64,000 nt of DNA from Acidobacteriota bacterium (GCA_013289825.1 JABCZF010000019.1:32031-96030), one strand, 5' to 3'; shown: positions 9,359-19,213, counted from the stretch's first letter. The notes: a model not told the origin generated them from the letters alone. Translations and numbers: made by a program.

Positions 9359-10132
9359 ATGAGGTCGACCTTCGCGCCGCGGGTGGGATTTGATTGGCGC
9401 GGATTTATCACGCCTGCGGTAAAACTCCTGGTGTTGATTTGCGCCGGTGTGTTTCTGGTGCAGACACTGGTCGCGGACCTTTTCCCTCCCTATGCGACAG
9501 CATGGGTGAATCACTGGTTCGGACTGGTTCCCCTGGGGCCGATTCCCGGGCTGCGTTTGTGGCAGCCGGTTACCTACATTTTTCTCCACGGCGGGTTGGG
9601 GCATCTGCTGATCAATATGCTGATGCTGTGGATGTTCGGGCGCGAATTGGAGCTGGTGTGGGGAAAGCAGCGGTTCCTGAACTACTTTTTCATCTGCGGA
9701 GTGGGCGCCGGAATTATCACGGTGCTCGTCAAAGTGACGCCGATGATCTGGGGCCACCGGCCGGATGACATTCCGACGATTGGGGCGTCGGGAGCGATAT
9801 TCGGAATTCTGATCGCGAATGCGATTCTGTTTCCGGACCGGCGCATCTGGCTGTTTCCCTTGCCGCTGACGATTCCCATGCGGCCGTTCGTGGCGGTGAT
9901 GGGTGCGGTGGAATTCTTTGGAACGCTGGGATCGGTCGACGGTGTGAGCCACTTTTGCCACCTGGGCGGGATGCTGATTGGGTGGATTTATTTGCGGCGC
10001 GGGTCGTTTTTGTACCGCGTGCGGAATGAAATGGCGGATTGGCGATACGAGCGGAACCGCAAGAAATTTCAGGTGTACATGAAGAAGGAGAAAGAGGAGC
10101 CGCCTTCGCGGCCGGATAGCTGGGTGAATTGA
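9359..10132 (+). CDS. Rhomboid family intramembrane serine protease
   Basis: A 257-residue membrane protease that cuts transmembrane helices within the bilayer. The catalytic dyad is visible: Ser144 in GASGAIFG and His201 in SHFCHLGGMLIGW. The HGGLGHLLINMLMLWMFG segment of the first loop and helix 2 is typical of the family. Six hydrophobic segments are followed by a basic cytoplasmic tail (RYERNRKKFQVYMKKEKEE). ATG 9359 is preferred over an upstream GTG at 9323 because it begins the conserved N-terminal region. The tail's purpose and the substrate are unknown. Confidence 0.92.
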   Translation: MRSTFAPRVGFDWRGFITPAVKLLVLICAGVFLVQTLVADLFPPYATAWVNHWFGLVPLGPIPGLRLWQPVTYIFLHGGLGHLLINMLMLWMFGRELELVWGKQRFLNYFFICGVGAGIITVLVKVTPMIWGHRPDDIPTIGASGAIFGILIANAILFPDRRIWLFPLPLTIPMRPFVAVMGAVEFFGTLGSVDGVSHFCHLGGMLIGWIYLRRGSFLYRVRNEMADWRYERNRKKFQVYMKKEKEEPPSRPDSWVN

Positions 10133-10267
10133 GAAGGTTGCTTTGCCCGGATCACTTTTTGGAAGGACTTTACCTTGAGGTCCTTCGGGCATCCTCGCCG
10201 GATGCCCTCAGGATGAGAAGTTTTGCTGTGGTTCGCGCCTAGAAGAAAATATTCCCTCGCAGGCCCA

Positions 10268-11692
10268 TTACAGACCGCCGATAACGTGGAATTTCATGAA
10301 GTTAGTGGTGCCGCGGATGCCCATGGGTGTGCCCGCGACGATACCGATGACGTCGCCTTTTTTGACCAGGCGCTCTTCGAGGAGGCGCTTTTCGGCAATA
10401 TCGGCGAGGCCGTCGATCTTCTTGATGTCGGAGATGTGGCGGGAAGTGACGCCCCAGAAAAGCGACATGCGGCGGCGCGTGGAGGCCTCGGGAGAAAACG
10501 CGACGATCGGAACGAGCGGGCGATACCGAGAGACCAGCCGCGCGGTGAACCCGCTGTGCGTGAAGACAGCGATGAGCTTCATGTGGAGTTCGCGAGAGGC
10601 GTGGCAAACGAGTTCGGCGACAGTTTCGGCGACCTTGAGCTGCTCCTGCGCAGTGGTGGGCCGCGGATATTCCCGAACGCTGGCTTCGGCTTCCTCGATG
10701 ATGCGGGCCATCATGGAAACGGTTTCGATGGGATATTTTCCGGAAGCGGTTTCAGCGGAAAGCATTACGGCATCGGAACCGTCAAAAATCGCGTTGGCCA
10801 CGTCGGAGGCTTCCGCGCGCGTGGGGCGTGGATTCTGGGTCATGGATTCGAGCATCTGCGTGGCGGTGATCACCGGACGGCGGAACTCGCGAGCGCGGGC
10901 GATGATGTTTTTCTGAACGACAGGCACGGTTTCGGGATTCATCTCCACGCCGAGGTCGCCCCGCGCGACCATCACGCCATCGGAAACGCGCAAGATGCCT
11001 TCCAGATTTTCGATGGCTTCCGGCTTTTCGAGCTTGGAGATTACCGGCGTGTCTTTTTTGGCGCGGCGAATCAAGGCTTTCGCGAGCAAGACGTCTTCCG
11101 GGCGCCGGACGAAGCTGGCGGCTATGAAGTCAACATTGTGATCCAGCGCGAAACGCAGGTCTATCCGGTCTTTCGGCGTTAACGCGGGAACCCGCAACTT
11201 CACGCCTGGCAGATTGATGCCCTTGTGCTCGCCGAGCGATCCGCCATTGACGACACGGCAAATCACTTCCTGGCCGCGGACTTTTTCGACGCGGAGTTCG
11301 ATAAGGCCGTCGGAGAGAAGGATGCGGTCGCCGGACTTCACTTCGCGTGGCAGCGGCCGAAAGGTGGTGTTGACGCGGGTGGAATCACCGAGGATTTTTG
11401 CCGTGGTGATGATGAACTGCTGGCCGGAACGCAGGTTGACGGTGCCGCCGCCGGCAAGCGCGCCGGTGCGGATCTTTGGGCCCTGCAGGTCGGCGAGAAT
11501 GCCAACGGTCTTGCCGAGTTCGGCGGCCGCGGCATGCACCATGGCGATCGACTGCGCGTGGGTTTCATGCGTGCCATGGGAAAAATTGAGGCGCGCCACG
11601 TCCATGCCGGCTTCGAGCAGACGGCGGATCATGCGGGGCGAATTGGTGGCCGGACCGAGCGTGCAGACGATCTTGGAGTGGCGCGAGTTCAT
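10268..11692 (-). CDS. pyk: Pyruvate kinase
   Basis: Catalyses the last step of glycolysis, phosphoenolpyruvate plus ADP to pyruvate plus ATP, in the cytoplasm. The 474-residue length is normal. Hallmarks are the N-terminal KIVCTLGPATNS, LNFSHGTHETH, the catalytic ISKLEKPEAIENL lysine region, VMVARGDLGVEM with its metal ligands and ITATQMLESM. The C-terminal domain (from about 345) carries the regulatory fold, where TASGKYPIETV and HSGFTARLVSRYRP are visible. ATG 11692 has no strong ribosome site. The gene is convergent with the rhomboid gene and does not sit in an obvious operon. Confidence 0.98.
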   Translation of the reverse strand: MNSRHSKIVCTLGPATNSPRMIRRLLEAGMDVARLNFSHGTHETHAQSIAMVHAAAAELGKTVGILADLQGPKIRTGALAGGGTVNLRSGQQFIITTAKILGDSTRVNTTFRPLPREVKSGDRILLSDGLIELRVEKVRGQEVICRVVNGGSLGEHKGINLPGVKLRVPALTPKDRIDLRFALDHNVDFIAASFVRRPEDVLLAKALIRRAKKDTPVISKLEKPEAIENLEGILRVSDGVMVARGDLGVEMNPETVPVVQKNIIARAREFRRPVITATQMLESMTQNPRPTRAEASDVANAIFDGSDAVMLSAETASGKYPIETVSMMARIIEEAEASVREYPRPTTAQEQLKVAETVAELVCHASRELHMKLIAVFTHSGFTARLVSRYRPLVPIVAFSPEASTRRRMSLFWGVTSRHISDIKKIDGLADIAEKRLLEERLVKKGDVIGIVAGTPMGIRGTTNFMKFHVIGGL

Positions 11693-11728
11693 CGGTGTGT
11701 AGGGTTCAATTGTAGAACAGTTAGTTGG

Positions 11729-13201
11729 TTACCTGCTGACGGAAAACTCCGCGACGATCCGGACTACCAGGTCCACGCCCTTGGGGAACGCGGCGAGCGG
11801 CAAGCGTTCTTCGTCGCCGTGAACTCGGGCGTCGTCGGCTTCGCTCACCGGGAATGGGCGGAGTCCGTAAGCCTGCACGTTGTGCAGGCGAAGTTGCGCG
11901 GAGTCCGTGGCGCCGGTGGACATGAACGGGATCACCGGGGCACCGCCGAATTCCTGGGCGCTGACCCTGGTGATGAGGTTGAAGAAATCGTTTTCAAGAG
12001 AGGAGTTCGGCGCCGCGAGGCCGCCTTCCGAAGCGATCTCGAAGTGAACTTGCGGATCGTTGACGAGCTTTTTCAAATCGTTGACCAGGACGTCGATGGT
12101 GTCTCCAGGAAGCAAGCGGATGTTCAGGACGGCGTGCGCCTCTGAGGGAATCACATTGCCGCGGAAGCCGGCTTCGAGGATGGTGGGCGCGATGGTGTCT
12201 CGCATCATGGAATTCCACATCGGATTGGCATCCGCGAGGAAGCGCTGGGCATGTTCGCCGCGGTCGGGGGTGTCGATCACGCGCATCCATTTGCTGGTTT
12301 CCTCGTCTTCGAGCGGGGCCAAGGATTCGAAATAGCGTCGGACGATGGATGTGAGACGCACGGGCGTGCTGTAGTTGCCGATTTTGTCTAAAGCCGAGGC
12401 CAGATGGACGACAGGATTCTCCTTGGTCGGCATGGAAGCATGGCCGCCCCTGCCGGTGACGGTGAGACCCACGTTTACGGAAACCTTTTCGCCGGCCTGC
12501 AGCGCCACGTATTGCACCTTGCCGTCTTTCCCGAGGACGACTTTGCCGCCTTCGTTCAAGGCAAAACCCGCAGCGATTTTGTCCCAATGCTTCGCGACGA
12601 GCATCTTGATGCTGGCGTCGCCGAACTGCTCCTCGTCGGCAGTGCCCAAGAAAATGACGTCGCGATTGATGTGTACGTTGCCGCGCTTGAGGGCGATGAA
12701 CGCGGCGAGATTCGCGGCGAGCATGCTTTTGTCGTCGAGGGAGCCGCGGCCCCAGATGTAGCCGTCCTTGATGACGCCACCGAAGGGATCCACGGACCAT
12801 TTTCCGCGGTCCACGCCGACAACATCCATGTGGGCGACCAGCAGAAGTGCTTTCGAAGGATCGGCGACGGCGCTGCTGCGCAGGCGGGCCACAACAGCGC
12901 TGCGGCCCGGCGCGAGGTCGAGGATCTCGGCGGCAATGCCTTCCTTGGCGAGAACCCCTGCGATGTATTTGGCGGCGGCCTGCTCATTGCCCGGAGGATT
13001 GGTGGTGTTAATCTTGAGGAGTTCGACGAGCCAGTTCTGGGCCTCCAATGCCAGGGCAACTGTGTCGCCGACCAGCGGCGGAGCTTGCGGAATGCCCAGC
13101 GAAGGAGGCTTCTGTGAGACTTGCGCGTTCAAATTGCAACCGAGAAATCCCGACAGGAACAACAGGCTAAGAATTGAAAGAGAAATGTGCCTGCGCAGCA
13201 C
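11729..13201 (-). CDS. Secreted M20 family metallopeptidase
   Basis: A 490-residue dizinc peptidase or aminoacylase of the M20 (ArgE/DapE/CPG2) family, trimming peptides or acylated amino acids outside the cytoplasm. Zinc ligands are seen in LVAHMDVVGVD (His), GRGSLDDKSM (bridging Asp) and GTADEEQFGD (catalytic and ligand Glu pair), with the dimerisation domain inserted between about residues 230 and 350. The start GTG 13201 was chosen because GGGGGTG lies just upstream and it gives a clean signal sequence ending in SGFLGC, which may be a lipobox; a longer frame reaches ATG 13249. Substrate is unknown. Confidence 0.9.
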   Translation of the reverse strand: MLRRHISLSILSLLFLSGFLGCNLNAQVSQKPPSLGIPQAPPLVGDTVALALEAQNWLVELLKINTTNPPGNEQAAAKYIAGVLAKEGIAAEILDLAPGRSAVVARLRSSAVADPSKALLLVAHMDVVGVDRGKWSVDPFGGVIKDGYIWGRGSLDDKSMLAANLAAFIALKRGNVHINRDVIFLGTADEEQFGDASIKMLVAKHWDKIAAGFALNEGGKVVLGKDGKVQYVALQAGEKVSVNVGLTVTGRGGHASMPTKENPVVHLASALDKIGNYSTPVRLTSIVRRYFESLAPLEDEETSKWMRVIDTPDRGEHAQRFLADANPMWNSMMRDTIAPTILEAGFRGNVIPSEAHAVLNIRLLPGDTIDVLVNDLKKLVNDPQVHFEIASEGGLAAPNSSLENDFFNLITRVSAQEFGGAPVIPFMSTGATDSAQLRLHNVQAYGLRPFPVSEADDARVHGDEERLPLAAFPKGVDLVVRIVAEFSVSR

Positions 13202-13389
13202 GTAAACACCCCCCAGGTATGATTGCGTTTTGCCACCAGTAAATTCCATACTAGCATGCAGTCTCGGGAGAGCCGGAATTCGCGGCGCGGGGCGTTACGT
13301 ATTTCATACGGGATATGTCCTACCACGAGACGACGCGGCGCGCAAAATGGGCATCTAAGCAAATGCCGGGGAACTTAGGGGAAAAACGG

Positions 13390-14496
13390 ATGAAAGCCTT
13401 CTATTGGCAGGCCACAGTGCGGGTGGGAATGGCGGCCGGAATGCTGGCCGCGGGGTGCGCGATGATTCGGGCGCAGGCTCCCGCGGGGCCGCAGCCGACC
13501 TCGCCAGCGCAGGAAAATCCGGCGCCCGCGCAGAAGCCCGCCGCGCCGCAACAACAGAAACCTCAGGAAGCTGGAGTATCGATTTCCGTCGAAGTGCCAG
13601 TGGTGACGCTGGACGTGGTGGCGGCGACGCAAAACGGCGACATTATCCCGGGGCTGAAAAAAGAGAATTTCCGGGTATTGGAGGACGGGCAGCCACAGGC
13701 CATCACGAACTTCGGGCCGACGGATGCGCCGATTACGATGGTGGTGCTGATGGAATTCAGCGCGCGGTTTTATGGATATTTCGGTTATCAGGCCAAGTAT
13801 TGGGCTGGGGCGCTGTTTCCCAACCTGAATCAGAAGGATTGGGTGGCGCTCGTTACGTTTGATATGCGGCCGCGGACGGAAGTGGACTTCACACAGAACA
13901 AACAAGAGGTGGAGACGGCGATTTATCATTTGTATTATCCGGGATTCAGCGAATCGAACCTGTTTGATGCGCTCCTCGATACGAACGAGCGGCTGAAGGA
14001 CGTGAAGGGGAAAAAGGCGATTCTGGTGCTGGCGTCCGGAGTGGACACGTTTTCCAAACACACCCTGGACCAGACGATGAAACAACTTCGCGGCACGGAC
14101 ACCACCATTTTTGCGGTGGGGCTGGACAAGCCGCTGAGCAATTACCTGGAATTGCATCGCGCGCTGGGCACGATGAACCGGATGGATTTTCTGCAGGCGG
14201 AGAATCAGTTGAAGACCTTTTCGCAAATGACCGGGGGATTTGCCTGGTTTCCGCAATTTGATGGGGAGATTCCCGGGATTATGAAGGAGGTGGCGGCGTT
14301 CCTGAGGCACCAGTACAGCCTGTCGTATACGCCTTCGAATCAGAACCAGGACGGTAAGTTCCGGAAGATCAAGGTGGAGCTGGTGGCGCCGGATGGCGGG
14401 CCGCTGGTGGTTACTGACCAAAAGGGAAAGAAGCAGAAGATTGTGGTGTATACGCGGGAAGGATACCAGTCGGTGAAGGGCGGGGTGGGAGATTAG
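13390..14496 (+). CDS. Secreted VWA domain protein
   Basis: A 368-residue exported protein of a family abundant in Acidobacteriota. After a signal peptide (cut near IRAQA) comes a proline, alanine and glutamine rich linker (about 25-60). Next is the sequence PVVTLDVVAATQNGDIIPGL, then ENFRVLEDGQPQAITNF, a small beta domain, and then a von Willebrand A fold (about 115-300). The usual MIDAS sequence DxSxS is replaced by MEFSARF, so metal binding may be altered. ATG 13390 has AGGGGA upstream; an in-frame ATG at 13315 lacks support. Function is unknown; adhesion or complex assembly is possible from the fold alone. Confidence 0.85.
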   Translation: MKAFYWQATVRVGMAAGMLAAGCAMIRAQAPAGPQPTSPAQENPAPAQKPAAPQQQKPQEAGVSISVEVPVVTLDVVAATQNGDIIPGLKKENFRVLEDGQPQAITNFGPTDAPITMVVLMEFSARFYGYFGYQAKYWAGALFPNLNQKDWVALVTFDMRPRTEVDFTQNKQEVETAIYHLYYPGFSESNLFDALLDTNERLKDVKGKKAILVLASGVDTFSKHTLDQTMKQLRGTDTTIFAVGLDKPLSNYLELHRALGTMNRMDFLQAENQLKTFSQMTGGFAWFPQFDGEIPGIMKEVAAFLRHQYSLSYTPSNQNQDGKFRKIKVELVAPDGGPLVVTDQKGKKQKIVVYTREGYQSVKGGVGD

Positions 14497-14523
14497 GCCC
14501 CGTTGGGTGAGGACTTTTTTTGA

Positions 14524-14630
14524 GTGCGGCGGCGGGCCGCCGCTTTTGAGAGTTACAGATGAGACTGAATCTAGTTTGGGAGACTGTGGTTCGAGAGTAA
14601 AAGCGAGAGCTGCTCTCCCGCACCGCAAAA
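14524..14630 (+). repeat. Structured intergenic repeat, copy R1
   Basis: It lies between the convergent VWA and dehydrogenase genes. It begins with a GC hairpin (GCGGCGGC pairs with GCCGCCGC) followed by TTTT, so it may also terminate the VWA transcript. After a less conserved stretch comes TTGGGAGACTG, then AAAGCGAGAGCTG and CTCTCCCGCACC. The GGGAGA and TCTCCC blocks can pair. The same blocks, in the same order and orientation, occur in R2 (20691) and R3 (21895). Confidence 0.65.
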
Positions 14631-14664
14631 AGGGCACCTCCGCAGAGAATTCGGGTGAGTTAGA

Positions 14665-15672
14665 TCAGTAGCCGCGGTGGAGATCGACTTGATTGAAGAG
14701 TTCGCGGCCGTCGAACCAGCGTTCCAATAAATCCAGGAGCAAGGAAGTTTGGCGCGGCCAGAGGCGGTCGCTGACGGCGCTGGTGTGCGGAGTGATGAGC
14801 AAGTTCGGGGCCCTCCAGAGCGGATCGGCGGCAGGAAGAGGTTCAGGGTCGGTGACGTCCAGAGCGGCGCCGGCGATTTTTTTCTGCTGCAGGGCGGCGA
14901 GTAGGGCGGAAGGATCGAGCAGAGAACCGCGCGCAACATTGATGAGGCGGGCGGTGGGCTTCATGAGGGCGAGTTCGGGTGCGCCAATAAGGTGTTTTGT
15001 CTCGCTAGTTTCAGGCGCGCTGACGACTACGAAATCGGCTTCTGACAACACATCGTGAAGCTGACCGATGGAGACGATTCTATGGGCGAATGCCGAGTCA
15101 CCTTTGCCGGAACGGGAGACGCCCCAGACGCGCATGTCGAACGCTTTCGCGCGGCGTGCCAGTTCCTGGCCGATGGAGCCGTAACCCACGATGAGAAGGA
15201 CCTGGCCGCTCAGTTCGGTGAGATGCTGCGGCTGATCCCAGAGTTCCTGCTGGGCCCAGCGCGCCTGATCCTGATAGCGCACGGAATCCGGAAAATTGCG
15301 AGCCAAGGCGATTAGCAGACCGATGGTGTGCTCGGCCATGGGCACGGAAAAGATGCCGCTGGGATTGGTCACCAGGATGCCGGAATCCCGCAATTCCGGG
15401 TACATAAGTTGCGCCACGCCCGCCGCCGTCGAATGAATCCATTTCAATTTCTTGGCGACGGCGAGTTGGCTCGCTCGCAGCGAGTAGCCGACGAAGATGT
15501 CCGTGTCGGGGAGTTCCTGGGGAAGGAGGTCGTAATCGGGAAGGTGCACGACGTGGATGCTGGGCCAGCGCTTTTGAATGACTTCGTCGAGCGAAGCGGG
15601 TGGGCGCCATACGGTGAAGGGGTGCCACACGCAGATGGTGAGCTTGGTGTTTTCTGGCGTGGTGCGCGTCAT
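14665..15672 (-). CDS. D-2-hydroxyacid dehydrogenase, NAD-dependent
   Basis: A 335-residue member of the D-isomer-specific 2-hydroxyacid dehydrogenase family, which reversibly reduces 2-keto acids. The Rossmann motif is VGYGSIGQELARR. The catalytic residues are Arg in INVARGSLLD, Glu in VTDPEPLPAADPLW and His in ITPHTSAVSD. Its ATG follows the gpmI stop codon directly (TAAATG), so the two are an operon with coupled translation. That link to phosphoglycerate suggests a keto acid near glycerate or hydroxypyruvate, but this is inference; the family includes glyoxylate, hydroxypyruvate and lactate enzymes. Confidence 0.92.
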   Translation of the reverse strand: MTRTTPENTKLTICVWHPFTVWRPPASLDEVIQKRWPSIHVVHLPDYDLLPQELPDTDIFVGYSLRASQLAVAKKLKWIHSTAAGVAQLMYPELRDSGILVTNPSGIFSVPMAEHTIGLLIALARNFPDSVRYQDQARWAQQELWDQPQHLTELSGQVLLIVGYGSIGQELARRAKAFDMRVWGVSRSGKGDSAFAHRIVSIGQLHDVLSEADFVVVSAPETSETKHLIGAPELALMKPTARLINVARGSLLDPSALLAALQQKKIAGAALDVTDPEPLPAADPLWRAPNLLITPHTSAVSDRLWPRQTSLLLDLLERWFDGRELFNQVDLHRGY

Positions 15673-17238
15673 TTACGTTTTTGGCTTGAGGCGGAGGTCG
15701 CGGCCGGTCATGTCCGGGGGCGCGGACTCGCCCAAGATGCCGAGCATGGTGGGGGCGATGTCGCGGAGGGCGCCGCCGGGGGCGAGTCGGAGCGCATCGT
15801 TTTCGGTGACGCAGATGAAGGGGACGGGATTGGTGGTGTGGTAGGTGTGCGGACCGCCGGTGCTGGGGTCAATCATGGTTTCGGCGTTGCCGTGATCGGC
15901 GGTAATGATCCAGGCCCCGCCGCGAGGTTTCAGCGACTGATAGATCCGAGCGAGGCCCGCGTCCACGGCTTCGACGGCTTTGATGGCGGCTTCGAGTTTG
16001 CCGGAGTGGCCGACCATGTCGGCGTTAGCGTAATTCATGATGATGGCGTCGAACTCGCCCTTCTCGATGGCTTTCACGACCGTATCGGTGATTCCTTCGG
16101 CGGACATTTCGGGCTTGAGATCGTAGGTGGCCACTTTTGGGGACGGAACGAGGATGCGTTCTTCGCCGGTGAACGGTTTTTCGACGCCGCCGTTGAAGAA
16201 ATAGGTGACGTGGGCGTATTTTTCGGTTTCCGCGCAGCGCAGATTCTTGTATTGCAAGTCCTCGAAGACCTGCGCGAGGATCTGCTCGAGCTTTTCCGGC
16301 GTGATGACGCACTTGAGCCACGGCCAGTTTTTGTCGTACTTGGTCATGCCGACGAAGAAGAGATCTTTGGGGCGCTTGGGGTCAACAAATTTGTCGAAGT
16401 CGGGGGCTTCGAGGGCATAGGTGATCTGGCGGGCGCGGTCGGCGCGGAAATTGTAGAAGATGACCGCGTCGTCGTCGCGAATCAGTCCCACGGGGGGCGC
16501 GGCTGGCCCGGCACCCCGTGTGATTACGATGGGCTTGACGAATTCGTCGGTGACGCCGTGTCCGTAGCTCTGCTCGAGCGCGGCGACCGGGTCGTCGGAT
16601 TTGGTTTCCGCTTCGCCGTGGACGAGGGCGCGATAGGCGAGTTCAATGCGCTCCCAGCGGTTGTCGCGATCCATCGCGTAATAGCGGCCGACGAGCGTGG
16701 CGATTTCCCCGATGCCCAATTCGCGCATTTTCTGCTGGAGCTGCCGGACAAAATCGCGGCCGCTGTTGGGCGGGGTGTCGCGGCCATCCATGAAGCAGTG
16801 GACGAAGACCTTTTCGACTTTCCACTGCTTGGCCATTTCTAGGAGCGCGAAGAGATGGTTGATGTGCGAATGGACGCCGCCATCGCTGAGGAGGCCGATG
16901 AAGTGCAACTGGCGCTGACGGCCGCGTTCGACGGCCTGCTGGAAGAGCGGGACCTGATCGAGCTGCTTGTTGGCAATGAGCAGATCGATCCGCGTGATGT
17001 CCATGTGCACGATGCGGCCGGCGCCGATGTTCAGGTGGCCGACTTCGCTGTTGCCCATCTGGCCTGCGGGCAGGCCGACGGCGGGGCCGGAAGTTTGGAT
17101 CCGCGTGTTGGGAAATTTGCGGAGGAGTTCGTCGTAAGTGGGTTTGCGGGCCAGGGCGACGGCGTTGCCTTTGGTTTCGGCACGGTAGCCCCAGCCATCG
17201 AGGACGGTGAGTACGAGCGGTTTCGGTCGTTTTGCCAT
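15673..17238 (-). CDS. gpmI: 2,3-bisphosphoglycerate-independent phosphoglycerate mutase
   Basis: Interconverts 3- and 2-phosphoglycerate using two manganese ions and a phosphoserine intermediate. The 521-residue protein shows all the family motifs: [10 protein letters not shown] at the N-terminus (metal aspartate), [14 protein letters not shown] with the nucleophilic serine, [31 protein letters not shown] and [11 protein letters not shown] 17238 was chosen over the upstream in-frame ATG because the family begins here and GGGGGG lies just in front. It is the first gene of a two-gene operon with the 2-hydroxyacid dehydrogenase. Confidence 0.97.
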   Translation of the reverse strand: MAKRPKPLVLTVLDGWGYRAETKGNAVALARKPTYDELLRKFPNTRIQTSGPAVGLPAGQMGNSEVGHLNIGAGRIVHMDITRIDLLIANKQLDQVPLFQQAVERGRQRQLHFIGLLSDGGVHSHINHLFALLEMAKQWKVEKVFVHCFMDGRDTPPNSGRDFVRQLQQKMRELGIGEIATLVGRYYAMDRDNRWERIELAYRALVHGEAETKSDDPVAALEQSYGHGVTDEFVKPIVITRGAGPAAPPVGLIRDDDAVIFYNFRADRARQITYALEAPDFDKFVDPKRPKDLFFVGMTKYDKNWPWLKCVITPEKLEQILAQVFEDLQYKNLRCAETEKYAHVTYFFNGGVEKPFTGEERILVPSPKVATYDLKPEMSAEGITDTVVKAIEKGEFDAIIMNYANADMVGHSGKLEAAIKAVEAVDAGLARIYQSLKPRGGAWIITADHGNAETMIDPSTGGPHTYHTTNPVPFICVTENDALRLAPGGALRDIAPTMLGILGESAPPDMTGRDLRLKPKT

Positions 17239-17311
17239 GGCCCCCCAGAATACACGCAAAGAATTGAGCGTGCCATGACAGCGGGCCTGTAGTTCGCGTC
17301 ATAACCGTGAA

Positions 17312-17923
17312 GTGGGCGAACCTCCATGGATAACCTGCCCCGACGGACAGGTAAATGATTGTTCAAAACCGCTCGCGCTTGGCACACCCGTCTCACCGCC
17401 TCGCGATGTATCGAGCGTGATCGAGGAGTTTGACAAGGACCACGAGCGGTACAGCAAATTTCAACTTCAGCAAGAAGCTTACCAGCTGAATGCGCAGGGG
17501 ATGCCTACCTGCTGACTGACAAAGTATTCAACCGGGGCATCCAGAATTTCTTCAATCCATTTGTAAAACGGATCTCGCTCACGACAGCGCTCTTTTCACT
17601 ACTGGTGGTTGCCGTTTTGCCACTCTACGGAATCCTGAAGCTGGCCCCGGCAATGACGGAAGACTTTGGACCCATGGGCGCGCGATCGCTCTTTCACCCT
17701 CTAGACTTTGGCGATTCTCGGGTGCTATTTGCTGACCGGCGTGATCCTGGGCTTTATCGCTGAATCGCAATCCTACGTCTGGGTCATTTTGGTAGCCTAC
17801 ATTCCCGCGCACCTCATCGCGGGCTGGTCGTTCGGCGGGTTGCCTTACAGCACCCTCGCATTCGGGGTGAGTTATTCCGTGTGCCAGGCGAAGCGCAAAC
17901 GGCAGTTGATCCTGCAAACCTGA
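17312..17923 (+). pseudogene. Frameshifted small membrane protein gene
   Basis: Three pieces in two frames read as one protein. The first ends in FDKDHERYSKFQLQQEAYQ (frame of 17312, stop at 17513). The second, in the next frame from about 17500, reads DAYLLTDKVFNRGIQNFF and then a membrane segment TTALFSLLVVAVLPLYGI, with its stop at 17761. The third returns to the first frame from 17705, LAILGCYLLTGVILGF, to the end at 17923, with further membrane segments. One missing G in GGGG near 17497 and one extra base near 17704 would restore an open frame. It may be a decayed gene or two sequencing errors. No family is recognised. Confidence 0.6.
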
Positions 17924-17938
17924 AATTACAACGCCAGC

Positions 17939-19213
17939 TCAGCTAGCGAACTCGCGGAGGGCGGCGAGGAGGCGGTCGACTTCTTCGGCGGTGTTGTAGT
18001 GGACGAGGCCGATGCGGAGCATGCCGCCTTCTGATTCGACACCCAGGCGTTCGCTCAAATTCAGGGCGTAGTAGTTGCCGTCCCACGTGAAGATGCCGCG
18101 TTCGCCGAGGGATGTGGCGATGGCGGTGGGATGGTGATTGCCGATCCGAAGGGAAAGCGTAGAGCAGCGTTCGGCGGAGCGCTGCTGATCCGTGATGCCG
18201 TAAACGCGGGCGCCGGGGATGGCTTTCAGGCCTTCGATGAGACGCCAGATGATTTCCGTTTCATGAGCGACGGTGGAGTGATAGGCCGCGGCGAGGGCTT
18301 CGCGTCGCGTTCCGACGCTTGCGTCGCAGCGGCGGCCGAGTTCGGCGAGGTATTCAACGGCGGCGCCGATGCCGGCAATCAGTTCGTGAATCTGCGTCCC
18401 GCTTTCCCAGCGATCGGGAATCTGGTCGGTCGACGGCCGCACCTTGTATGGACGGAATGACTGCAGGTGCTGGCGCTTGCCGTACAGCGCGCCCATGTGG
18501 GGGCCGAAGAATTTGTAGGGCGAGCAGACGAGGAAATCGCAGTCGAGGGTTTTGACGTCAATCAGGCCGTGCGGGGCATAGTGGACGGCATCGATATAAA
18601 TCATGGCGCCAGCGGCGTGGGCGAGCCGGATGATTTCTGCAACGGGGTTGATTGTGCCTACGGAATTGGAAGCGTAACCCACGGCGACGAGGCGCGTCCG
18701 CTCGTTGAGTTTGCTCTTCAAATCGTCGAGGTCGAGAGTGCAATCGGCTTCGCGAATGTCCGCCTGGCGAATGATCACACCCTTTTCTTCAAGTGCCTTC
18801 CAGGGGGAATAATTGGCGTCGTGATCGAGCGTGGTGAGCAGGATTTCGTCGCCCGGGTTCAGGTCGCGGGCGATGGCGCGGGAGAGCGCGTAGGTGATGC
18901 TGGTCATGTTCTGGCCAAAGACCACTTCGTCTTTTTCGCAATGGAAGAGATCAGCCATGGCGGCGCGCGCGTGGGCGATGACTTCCTCGGTGCGACGGCT
19001 GGTGAGAAACGCACCACCGGTGTTGGCGTTGGCGCTGAGGAAATAACTTTGGATCGCGTGGATCACTTGCGTGGGCACCTGTGTTCCGGCGGGGCCATCG
19101 AGAAACGCGGCGGTGTGGCCGCCCACCTGCGTTTTTAACGAGGGAAACTGGGAGCGCACCCAGGCGATATCCAAAGCAGATGTGGCGCGTACGTTCAAAC
19201 CGGGTGTGGTCAT
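17939..19213 (-). CDS. Cysteine desulfurase-like protein (class V aminotransferase)
   Basis: A 424-residue PLP enzyme of the aminotransferase class V fold, closest in pattern to the cysteine-desulfurase-like group rather than to IscS or SufS. The PLP lysine is in CSPYKFFGPHMGALY, the cofactor aspartate in MIYIDAVHYAPHG, and the N-terminal glycine-rich loop in FLDGPAGTQVP. The C-terminal domain includes GIFTWDGNYYALN and MLRIGLVHYNTAEEV. There is no neighbouring isc or suf gene, so a housekeeping Fe-S role is unlikely. Substrate could be cysteine or selenocysteine, or another amino acid; the sequence does not settle it. Confidence 0.88.
   Translation of the reverse strand: MTTPGLNVRATSALDIAWVRSQFPSLKTQVGGHTAAFLDGPAGTQVPTQVIHAIQSYFLSANANTGGAFLTSRRTEEVIAHARAAMADLFHCEKDEVVFGQNMTSITYALSRAIARDLNPGDEILLTTLDHDANYSPWKALEEKGVIIRQADIREADCTLDLDDLKSKLNERTRLVAVGYASNSVGTINPVAEIIRLAHAAGAMIYIDAVHYAPHGLIDVKTLDCDFLVCSPYKFFGPHMGALYGKRQHLQSFRPYKVRPSTDQIPDRWESGTQIHELIAGIGAAVEYLAELGRRCDASVGTRREALAAAYHSTVAHETEIIWRLIEGLKAIPGARVYGITDQQRSAERCSTLSLRIGNHHPTAIATSLGERGIFTWDGNYYALNLSERLGVESEGGMLRIGLVHYNTAEEVDRLLAALREFAS

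Noticed and set aside
10187..10207. Hairpin GGGCATCC/GGATGCCC between rhomboid and pyruvate kinase genes
   Set aside because: There is no T-run on either strand, so it is not called a terminator; it may be a chance inverted repeat.
13390..14496. Reading the VWA protein as a metal-binding adhesin
   Set aside because: The MIDAS sequence is not the usual DxSxS (MEFSARF), so adhesion by metal is not supported.
15328..16842. A 504-residue open frame opposite gpmI
   Set aside because: The gpmI motifs are all on the minus strand, so this is a shadow.
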